Shown here piece by piece: positions 1-4,376 of a stretch of 6,303 nucleotides of DNA. The translations under genes were made by a program, and so were the position numbers. The stretch's first letter is position 1. Each line of letters starts with the position of its first letter. Origin of the DNA: Selenomonadaceae bacterium UBA3796 (lineage in GTDB: Bacteria; Bacillota; Negativicutes; Selenomonadales; Selenomonadaceae); NCBI GenBank assembly GCA_002369175.1, contig DFES01000160.1:1-6303 (forward strand), given 5' to 3'. The notes below the pieces were generated by a model. That model was not told the origin of the DNA and did not search any database. It was given only the letters and a program-made list of their open reading frames with translations.

Positions 1-420
1 AGCCGTTCCCTTGGTGGCGAGCTGCGTGAGCATGGCATTGGCGAGAGGCTCCAGCCCTTTTTCCCGGGCAATCTGGGCGCGGGTGCGCTTTTTCTGCTTG
101 TAGGGGAGATAGAGATCCTCAAGCTCCTGCAGTTTCTGCGCTTTTTCGATGGACTGGCGAAGCTTTGGTGTGAGTTTTCCCTGCTCCTCGATCTTTCCCA
201 GGATTTCCTCCTGCCGCTTCACGAGATTGCGCAGGTAGGCAATTCGTTCCTCGACGGAGCGGATCTGTTCCTCGTCAAGGGAGCCGGTAGCTTCTTTGCG
301 GTACCGGGCAATGAAAGGAACGGTATTTCCACCGTCCAGAAGCTCTCTGACGGCATCCACCTGCTTGGGACGTATTTTGAGTTCTGCGGCAATCGCTGCA
401 GAGATTTCTTCCATTAACAT
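1..420 (-). CDS. tex: Tex, RNA-binding transcription accessory protein (N-terminal 140 codons, cut by window edge)
   Basis: Reading the minus strand from the ATG at 420 gives 140 uninterrupted codons running off the left edge. The protein begins MLMEEISAAIAAELKI and carries TVPFIARYRKEATG at residues 33-46, a signature of the Tex/YhgF N-terminal helical domain. A lysine/glutamate-rich helical stretch (about 60-120) and LEDLYLPYKQKKRTRA follow, also typical. Family members are about 700-780 residues, so roughly a fifth is present; the YqgF-like, HhH and S1 RNA-binding domains would lie outside. Tex is a cytoplasmic nucleic-acid-binding protein associated with the transcription machinery. The start could be the ATG at 420 or the in-frame ATG at 414: an AGGTG stands 4 nt before the first and 10 nt before the second. 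It is divergent from walJ. Identification is firm; the exact start is not. Confidence 0.93.
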   Translation of the reverse strand, partial: MLMEEISAAIAAELKIRPKQVDAVRELLDGGNTVPFIARYRKEATGSLDEEQIRSVEERIAYLRNLVKRQEEILGKIEEQGKLTPKLRQSIEKAQKLQELEDLYLPYKQKKRTRAQIAREKGLEPLANAMLTQLATKGTA

Positions 421-465
421 AATGCACCTGCTTTTCATTTCATTCCAAATGGATTACACCCATAC

Positions 466-474
466 AGTATACCA
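466..474 (-). promoter_or_regulatory. Extended -10 promoter for tex
   Basis: On the minus strand the sequence reads TGG-TATACT, an extended -10 (TGn plus a 5/6 TATAAT match), about 45 nt upstream of the tex start. The -35 is weak: the best hexamer, CTGACC, lies 19 bp upstream, which is long. Extended -10 promoters tolerate a poor -35. Sequence-only inference. Confidence 0.5.
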
Positions 475-512
475 CATTATGGGAAGGAGAGGTCAGGAAC
501 GTTTGGGCAAAT

Positions 513-541
513 TTGACTTTTCCCCTGTCGGACGGTAAAAT
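513..541 (+). promoter_or_regulatory. SigA-type promoter for the walJ-htrA-rlmH operon
   Basis: TTGACT (513-518) and TAAAAT (536-541) are separated by exactly 17 bp, each a 5/6 match to the housekeeping consensus. Transcription would start near 548 and leave a leader of about 140 nt before walJ. It points away from the tex promoter, and the two -10 elements lie about 65 bp apart, so one regulator could affect both. Confidence 0.65.
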
Positions 542-545
542 TGTT

Positions 546-623
546 CCTGCAACGGATTTGAAAGTTGCGCCCTGCAGGGATTGGGTGGATTCTCATGGAA
601 TATTAATTTACCTGCAGGAGATT
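546..623 (+). repeat. Three imperfect CCTGCA-n-GGATT-like repeats in the walJ leader
   Basis: Similar elements start at 546 (CCTGCAACGGATT), 571 (CCTGCAGGGATT) and 611 (CCTGCAGGAGATT). The second lies in the perfect 10-bp palindrome CCCTGCAGGG (570-579) and the third contains CCTGCAGG. All fall between the proposed transcription start and walJ. They could be protein binding sites or leader RNA structure; no known riboswitch is recognised. The rest of 542-685 holds no gene I can support. Confidence 0.3.
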
Positions 624-685
624 TACAGCCGGGAGTCGTATGATAAGCAAGGGATGAGGGGGAAGGCGAAATCAAGTCGAAAGCA

Positions 686-1444
686 ATGGAGGTTTCCGTA
701 CTTGCCAGCGGAAGCAAGGGAAATGCGATTTTTGTGGAGCTGGATGGAACCAGACTGCTGGTGGATGCGGGCATCAGCGCCAGCCGCATCAAAAAGGGGC
801 TGACGGAGCAGGGAATCGATCCTGCGGATCTGGATGGAATCCTCATCACCCACGAACATAGGGATCATGTGAACGGACTGCCGATGCTGAGCAAGTGGTA
901 CCATCTTCCCATCTTTACCCGCCGGGGGACAATGGAGCATATGGCCTGCCGGGACAAGATTCCCGGGGAATGCTTCCGCGTTTTTGAAGAGGCATTTCCC
1001 CTGGGGCGTGTGAAGGTGATGCCCTTCGGCATTTCTCACGATGCGGCAGATCCTGTGGGATACCGGCTGCAGGGCACGGAAACTTGCACCATCGCCACGG
1101 ATTTGGGGTTTGTCACCGGCAGTGTTCAGTCAGCCCTGGAGGGGGCGGATGTGATGATCTTGGAAGCAAATCACGATCCCGAGCTTTTGAAGCGGGGCTC
1201 GTATCCCTGGCATCTCAAGCGGCGCATCCTTTCCAATCGGGGGCATCTTGCCAATAGCGACGCAGCGTGGGCTCTTGTCCGGCTGAAGCGGCGTCCGCGG
1301 CAGGTATTCCTGGCACATCTGTCAGAAGAAAATAATCGCCCGGAGCTCGCCAGGGAAACAGTGCGTTCCATCCTGGCACAGCAGGGCGTAGAGGTAGGAT
1401 TGACCCTGACCTCGCAGTATGAGACAGTTTCTCTTAGAGCGTAG
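686..1444 (+). CDS. walJ: WalJ/YycJ-type metallo-beta-lactamase-fold hydrolase
   Basis: This is a 252-residue metallo-beta-lactamase-fold protein of the YycJ/WalJ family, cytoplasmic and probably a metal-dependent nuclease-type hydrolase; the family has been tied to DNA repair and to the WalRK cell-wall regulon. The N-terminus MEVSVLASGSKGNAIFVE matches the conserved family opening, fixing the start at 686 although only a weak GAAAG precedes it. The metal motif THEHRDH lies at 55-61 (His56, His58, Asp60, His61). Other likely ligands are His118 in ISHDA, Asp139 in IATDLG, and His187 or His211 in SNRGHLAN and LAHLSEENN. Length is normal. It heads a tight operon: htrA begins 34 nt after its stop. 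Unlike the common arrangement, the gene just upstream is divergent tex, not walI. Confidence 0.93.
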   Translation: MEVSVLASGSKGNAIFVELDGTRLLVDAGISASRIKKGLTEQGIDPADLDGILITHEHRDHVNGLPMLSKWYHLPIFTRRGTMEHMACRDKIPGECFRVFEEAFPLGRVKVMPFGISHDAADPVGYRLQGTETCTIATDLGFVTGSVQSALEGADVMILEANHDPELLKRGSYPWHLKRRILSNRGHLANSDAAWALVRLKRRPRQVFLAHLSEENNRPELARETVRSILAQQGVEVGLTLTSQYETVSLRA

Positions 1445-1478
1445 GACAGGGGAAAATAAAAACATGGAGGGCTTCAAT

Positions 1479-2600
1479 ATGCGCAACATGATCAAGAATA
1501 TCACGAAGAAGCGTTGGGCCATGACGGCAGCTGCGGTTGCGGTTATGGGGGCAGTGTATTTCAGCGGTTGTTCCTTCGGAGCAATGGGAGACAATTCCGC
1601 CGGAGGCGGCATGGCATCCTCTGCGGCGGCGGCATATTCCGGGGCAAACATATCGGATGCCCGCAATACGCCTGCTGTGCGGGTGGCAAAAGAGGTGGGC
1701 CCCGCTGTTGTGGGCATCACGAACAAAGCCATTGCGCGGGATTGGTTCAACAACCCCGTGCAGACCGAGGGCGTCGGCTCCGGCGTGATCTTCCGCAAGG
1801 ATGGATATATCGTCACCAACAACCATGTGGTTGAGGGAGCCAAGGAACTGATCGTTTCCCTGCCGGACGGGCGCAGCCTCAAGGGAAAACTGGTGGGGGC
1901 AGATGCCCTGACGGATATCGCCGTCGTGAAGGTGGAGGCCAGCGATTTGCCCACGGCGACCTTCGGGAATTCCGATGAGGTCGTGGTGGGAGAGCCTGCC
2001 ATTGCCATCGGCAACCCACTGGGCCTTGAATTCCAGGGGAGTGTTACGGTCGGCGTTGTCAGTGCCCTTAACCGCACGCTGGAAATCAGTGACAAGCGGG
2101 TGAAGCTCATCCAGACGGATGCTGCCATCAATCCCGGCAATTCCGGCGGCGCACTTGCCAATGCCGATGGGGTGATCATCGGCATCAACAGCGCGAAACT
2201 GGCTGCCAGCGGTGTGGAGGGCATGGGGTTTGCCATTCCCATCAACACCGTGCAGAACATTGTGGATGAACTGATGTCGAAGGGCTATGTGGCTCGTCCC
2301 TACATCGGCGTCACCATCTTCGACAAGGAGTCGGCAGCCCGCTATGGCTACCAGCTCAATATCAGCAAAGGGGTCTATGTCTATCGCGTCTCTCTGGATG
2401 CACCGGCAGGCAAGGCGGGCGTCCAGCCGGGGGATGTGATCCTGAAGCTGGACGGCAGGGACGTGGACAGCGTGACGGAACTTCGGAATGCCATCGCAGA
2501 ACACAAAGTGGGGGACAAGGTCTCCATGGTTCTTGACCGCAGCGGGACGGAACAGACGGTGGAAGTCACCCTGGAAGAGATGCCCCAGAGCGATCAATGA
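1479..2600 (+). CDS. htrA: HtrA/DegP-family serine protease with one PDZ domain, membrane-anchored
   Basis: This is an envelope quality-control protease of 373 residues that degrades misfolded proteins outside the cytoplasmic membrane. The start at 1479 is chosen because GGAGG (1466-1470) sits 8 nt upstream; a longer frame from 1419 overlaps walJ and lacks a ribosome binding site. Residues 1-30 form a basic start (MRNMIKNITKKRW) and a hydrophobic segment. FSGC ending at Cys31 resembles a lipobox, though Phe at -3 is unusual, so it is either a lipoprotein or an uncleaved anchor. A low-complexity Gly/Ala/Ser linker (38-55) follows. The trypsin-like domain spans about 65-260 with the triad His116 (TNNHVV), Asp146 (LTDIAVV) and Ser222 (GNSGGAL). 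One PDZ domain covers about 275-368, including GVYVYRVSLDAPAGKAGVQPGD. The 3' end overlaps rlmH by 4 nt. Confidence 0.95.
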   Translation: MRNMIKNITKKRWAMTAAAVAVMGAVYFSGCSFGAMGDNSAGGGMASSAAAAYSGANISDARNTPAVRVAKEVGPAVVGITNKAIARDWFNNPVQTEGVGSGVIFRKDGYIVTNNHVVEGAKELIVSLPDGRSLKGKLVGADALTDIAVVKVEASDLPTATFGNSDEVVVGEPAIAIGNPLGLEFQGSVTVGVVSALNRTLEISDKRVKLIQTDAAINPGNSGGALANADGVIIGINSAKLAASGVEGMGFAIPINTVQNIVDELMSKGYVARPYIGVTIFDKESAARYGYQLNISKGVYVYRVSLDAPAGKAGVQPGDVILKLDGRDVDSVTELRNAIAEHKVGDKVSMVLDRSGTEQTVEVTLEEMPQSDQ

Positions 2601-3079
2601 TGCGTATCACGATTCTTGCGGCAGGAAAAATCAAGGAAAAGTATCTCACCATGGGCATCGGGGAGTACGTGAAACGTCTTGCACCCTTTGCCCGGGTGGA
2701 GATACGGGAGATTTCCGAAGAGCGGATGCCGGAGCGTCCCTCCCCGGCGGAGAAGGAGCAGGTGCTCCGCCGGGAGGGGGAGCGGCTCCTGCGCCTGGTG
2801 CCGGAGGGCAGCGTTCTCTTTGTCCTGGATGTTTCCGGCAGGGAGATGGCATCGGAGGAATTTGCGGAGAGACTGGCGGAGCTGGCTCTGGCGGGGCGAA
2901 ACAGCATCACCTTTCTCATCGGAGGAGCCTTTGGGCTTTCCGGAGAAGTGCGGGAGGCGGCGGACGAGCTTGTGAGCTTTTCACGGTTCACCTTCACCCA
3001 TCAGATGGTGCGGCTTCTCCTGGTGGAGCAGATTTACCGCGCATGTAAGATCAACCGGGGCGAAAAATATCACTGGTAG
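2597..3079 (+). CDS. rlmH: 23S rRNA (pseudouridine1915-N3)-methyltransferase RlmH
   Basis: RlmH is a SPOUT-class methyltransferase that uses S-adenosylmethionine to methylate pseudouridine 1915 in helix 69 of 23S rRNA on assembled 70S ribosomes. The 160-residue product has the family length and landmarks: MRITILAAGKIKEKY at the start, LFVLDVSGREMASEEFA (74-90), the cofactor-loop motif LIGGAFG (107-113) and the C-terminal knot with FTHQMVRLLLVEQIYRA (133-149) ending in KYHW. The C-terminal Tyr158-His159 pair matches catalytic residues of the family. The start ATG overlaps the htrA stop as ATGA, with a second ATG directly after, and has only weak Shine-Dalgarno pairing, so translational coupling to htrA is likely. 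It is probably the last gene of the operon. Confidence 0.96.
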   Translation: MMRITILAAGKIKEKYLTMGIGEYVKRLAPFARVEIREISEERMPERPSPAEKEQVLRREGERLLRLVPEGSVLFVLDVSGREMASEEFAERLAELALAGRNSITFLIGGAFGLSGEVREAADELVSFSRFTFTHQMVRLLLVEQIYRACKINRGEKYHW

Positions 3080-3129
3080 AAAGCAAATTCCCGCCAGGCT
3101 TCAAGACCAGTGGAAATCTGTCTTTTCCA
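3071..3129 (+). other. Weak hairpins at the end of the walJ-htrA-rlmH operon, possible termination region
   Basis: CACTGGT (3071-3077) and ACCAGTG (3106-3112) form a perfect 7-bp inverted repeat spaced by 28 nt. TGGAAA (3111-3116) and TTTCCA (3124-3129) form another 6-bp hairpin that competes with it. Only a CTTTT tract is nearby, so neither is a textbook intrinsic terminator. Termination could be Rho-dependent, or the operon may read through into the HPr-like gene. Confidence 0.25.
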
Positions 3130-3136
3130 AGGGGAC

Positions 3137-3158
3137 GGAATTGACAGGAATCAATTCC
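3137..3158. repeat. Perfect 8-bp inverted repeat (GGAATTGA / TCAATTCC)
   Basis: Two perfectly complementary 8-nt arms, GGAATTGA (3137-3144) and TCAATTCC (3151-3158), flank a 6-nt centre. No T-run follows on either strand, so it is not a terminator. The symmetry and AT-rich setting, about 55 bp upstream of the -35 of the HPr-like gene, suit an operator-type protein site. It contains TTGACA, but no -10 lies at a workable distance. Confidence 0.4.
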
Positions 3159-3211
3159 AAAATGCTGGGAAGTCCATGAAATAAAATCGCGAAACAATAG
3201 CAACTCATGTA

Positions 3212-3240
3212 TTCCCAAAGCGTGGGAACTATGTTACAAT
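3212..3240 (+). promoter_or_regulatory. Promoter of the HPr-like gene with an overlapping inverted repeat
   Basis: TACAAT (3235-3240) preceded by TGT is an extended -10. TTCCCA (3212-3217) stands exactly 17 bp upstream as a 4/6 -35. The same hexamer is the left arm of a perfect inverted repeat, TTCCCA-AAGCG-TGGGAA (3212-3228), covering the -35 and the start of the spacer: a classic place for an operator. Transcription would begin near 3247, giving a leader of about 90 nt. Confidence 0.5.
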
Positions 3241-3279
3241 CATTTCAATCAAGCGGATAGATGATTTTTATGGAACCAA

Positions 3280-3291
3280 TATCATATGATA
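3280..3291. repeat. 12-bp perfect palindrome TATCATATGATA in the leader of the HPr-like gene
   Basis: TATCATATGATA is self-complementary over all 12 bases. It lies inside a wider inverted repeat, ATCAAGC (3248-3254) and GCTTGAT (3306-3312), in the proposed untranslated leader. GATAGAT also occurs twice (3256-3262 and 3310-3316). It could be a protein site or leader RNA structure; function unknown. Confidence 0.3.
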
Positions 3292-3338
3292 AAGGCTCTA
3301 ATATTGCTTGATAGATTCATACAGAAAGGAAGGTATCT

Positions 3339-3680
3339 ATGAGAATGTCGAATACATGTGAGAGAAAAGATTTCGGCTGCCGGGATGCATATATGGCGTC
3401 GAAGAACGCAGCAACGGGCGCTGTGGTGATGCGGAGGGTCATTAAGTGCATGTTGGGTTTCCGCGAGAGCGCCAGGCTCGTGGCAATTGCCAAAAAAACA
3501 GGGTGTGTGATCCGTTTGGCTGCCGGCAAACGATCCGGTTCCACGGACAGTATGTTGTCGCTTATTCGTATGGGGCTCCGCGAGGGGACTTCGGTAGTGC
3601 TGTCAATCCAGGGTGAGGATTCACGGGCTGCCTTCCATGAATGCGTAAAGGTTTTGGATGGCGAGTCCGTCAACAACTGA
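3339..3680 (+). CDS. HPr-like (Crh-like) protein lacking the phosphorylatable histidine
   Basis: The 113-residue product aligns by eye to PTS phosphocarrier HPr from about residue 28 to the end. LAAGKRSGSTDSMLSLIRMG followed by LREGTSVVLSIQGED matches the HPr region around GKxVNxKSIMGVMSLGLAKG and its last strands. Catalytic HPr has GxHARPA; here the equivalent is G40-FRESAR, with Arg42 at the His15 position and no ARP motif, so transfer of phosphate from enzyme I seems impossible. Ser71 falls at the regulatory Ser46 position. This pattern recalls Crh, which has Gln15 and Ser46 and acts with CcpA. An N-terminal extension of about 28 residues, with Cys7 and Cys14, is not normal for HPr. The start at 3339 follows AAAGGAAGG with a 5-nt gap; the ATG at 3345 is the alternative. 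It appears monocistronic, with its own promoter and terminator. The fold call is fairly sure; the role is inferred. Confidence 0.75.
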   Translation: MRMSNTCERKDFGCRDAYMASKNAATGAVVMRRVIKCMLGFRESARLVAIAKKTGCVIRLAAGKRSGSTDSMLSLIRMGLREGTSVVLSIQGEDSRAAFHECVKVLDGESVNN

Positions 3681-3721
3681 ATATGCACATGCACTTGCCT
3701 TTGCCGGCATAAAAGAAGCAG

Positions 3722-3755
3722 CCCGCTTTTCCGAGAATGAAAAGCGGGATTTTTT
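3722..3755 (+). terminator. Strong intrinsic terminator after the HPr-like gene, perhaps bidirectional
   Basis: CCCGCTTTT (3722-3730) pairs perfectly with AAAAGCGGG (3740-3748) across a 9-nt loop; an A and six Ts follow (3750-3755). It lies 42 nt after the HPr-like stop. On the minus strand the same stem is followed by CTGCTTCTTTTA, so it may also end the convergent small membrane-protein gene, whose stop is at 3790. Confidence 0.88.
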
Positions 3756-3789
3756 CTGCCCAGTTGCTTCTGTAGAAAGAGAGGACGGA

Positions 3790-4119
3790 TCAGCCGAAGA
3801 ACTGGTAATAGCATATGACGAGGAAGAGTGCGACGGCGAAGCCGATGGAAACAAAACCGGCCCTGTCCGCAAAGACCTGCTGGGTTTCCGAGAGCTGGAA
3901 GTGGCGCCGCGCATAGGTGAGCCCCAGAGAAACGATCAGGAGGGCATACATGGCGCGGTTCATGTTGTCAAAATGTTCCCATCCCAGAGCCAGTACAGCC
4001 GTGGTAAAAATCGTAATGCCGATGAGGAAGTAATCCTTGCCGATGGTTTTTTCCTGGGCAGGGGGAGTCTTTTTCTGTGGGTGGATTTTCTGCCGGAGTT
4101 TCTTATACTGCTTTGCCAT
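3790..4119 (-). CDS. Small protein with three predicted membrane segments, unrecognised family
   Basis: A 109-residue protein I cannot assign to a known family. It has a strongly basic cytoplasmic-looking head (MAKQYKKLRQKIHPQKK, then PPAQEKTIGK), then hydrophobic segments at about 30-47 (YFLIGITIFTTAVLALGW), 55-70 (RAMYALLIVSLGLTYA) and 88-106 (GFVSIGFAVALFLVICYYQ), ending YQFFG. A basic RRHFQ follows segment 2. The start at 4119 is preferred because GGTGAT stands 6 nt before it and because the proposed transcription start, near 4154, falls after a farther in-frame ATG at 4170, which would therefore not be transcribed. It converges on the HPr-like gene and diverges from the large regulator. 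Coding is supported by the matching promoter, ribosome binding site and downstream hairpin. No function is offered. Confidence 0.75.
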   Translation of the reverse strand: MAKQYKKLRQKIHPQKKTPPAQEKTIGKDYFLIGITIFTTAVLALGWEHFDNMNRAMYALLIVSLGLTYARRHFQLSETQQVFADRAGFVSIGFAVALFLVICYYQFFG

Positions 4120-4160
4120 GGATACATCACCGATCCTTCTCAAAATGTTCTTTTGTATAT

Positions 4161-4189
4161 AGTATAGCAAGTTTCTTGTCTGCTGTCAG
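4161..4189 (-). promoter_or_regulatory. Promoter of the small membrane-protein gene
   Basis: On the minus strand CTGACA (4189-4184, 5/6 match to TTGACA) and TATACT (4166-4161, 5/6 match to TATAAT) are spaced 17 bp apart, and TGC precedes the -10 as an extended element. This is one of the two best promoters in the window. Its predicted start near 4154 fixes the downstream gene's start at 4119. Confidence 0.7.
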
Positions 4190-4238
4190 CCTCATTGAAG
4201 TTTTTCCTGTTTTTAGCGGGCGATGACCGGCAAAAATT

Positions 4239-4289
4239 TCGGATTCTTCCGATAAAAGGGAGCGCGAGAACTCCGGAGGGGAAATTCCC
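4239..4289. repeat. Cluster of small palindromes between the divergent small membrane protein and the regulator
   Basis: Three short symmetric elements lie in a row: TCGGA-TTCT-TCCGA (4239-4252), CTCCGGAG (4271-4278) and GGGAA-A-TTCCC (4279-4289). None is followed by a T-run. They lie upstream of the regulator promoter and may be binding sites. Short palindromes arise by chance, so this is weak. The rest of 4190-4320 shows no gene. Confidence 0.25.
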
Positions 4290-4301
4290 GACAAAAAGGA
4301 A

Positions 4302-4330
4302 TTGCAGGGGAGGGGAATGCTTGATACAAT
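4302..4330 (+). promoter_or_regulatory. Extended -10 promoter for the AcoR-like regulator
   Basis: TACAAT (4325-4330) is preceded by TGA as an extended -10 (TGn). TTGCAG (4302-4307), 17 bp upstream, is a poor -35 that matches only TTG. Transcription would start near 4337. If so, the in-frame ATG at 4317 is not in the message and the ATG at 4377 is the true start. The purine-rich AGGGGAGGGG at 4306-4315 could instead be the ribosome binding site of an ATG at 4317, so the two readings compete. Confidence 0.45.
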
Positions 4331-4334
4331 AGAC

Positions 4335-4359
4335 GTATTCCAGAGATGTATTCCAGAGA
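4335..4359 (+). repeat. Tandem 13-nt direct repeat around the regulator's transcription start
   Basis: GTATTCCAGAGA occurs exactly twice, at 4335-4346 and 4348-4359, with a 13-nt period. It lies just after the proposed -10 and directly before GGGAGG (4361-4366), the likely ribosome binding site for the ATG at 4377. Direct repeats in this position could be an autoregulatory site, or a simple tandem duplication. Confidence 0.45.
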
Positions 4360-4376
4360 CGGGAGGATGCGGTCGG

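Noticed and set aside
296..803. Short plus-strand frames over the tex 5' end and the walJ leader (296-538 and 513-803)
   Set aside because: They overlap tex or walJ in the wrong frame, show no family resemblance, and one begins inside the proposed -35 of the walJ promoter.
1419..1478. A longer htrA product starting at 1419
   Set aside because: It would overlap the end of walJ, lacks a ribosome binding site, and places a hydrophilic stretch ahead of the membrane anchor. The ATG at 1479 has GGAGG at ideal spacing.
1322..2597. Two long minus-strand frames opposite htrA (312 and 387 codons)
   Set aside because: Both are antisense to a gene with an intact catalytic triad and PDZ domain, have no ribosome binding site, and show no domain of their own.
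2488..3048. Alternative plus-strand and minus-strand frames over rlmH
   Set aside because: They are Gly/Pro/Arg-rich shadows. RlmH itself has the full family length and motifs and is coupled to htrA by ATGA.
3141..3146. Consensus TTGACA as the -35 of a promoter for the HPr-like gene
   Set aside because: No -10 hexamer lies at 15-19 bp; the nearest, TAAAAT at 3182, is 35 bp away.
3137..3158. The inverted repeat after rlmH as an intrinsic terminator
   Set aside because: No T-run follows the stem on either strand, so it is more likely a binding site.
3658..4167. A 169-codon plus-strand frame opposite the small membrane-protein gene
   Set aside because: It runs through the strong terminator hairpin at 3722-3755, has no convincing start signals, and is antisense to a gene with a good promoter and ribosome binding site.
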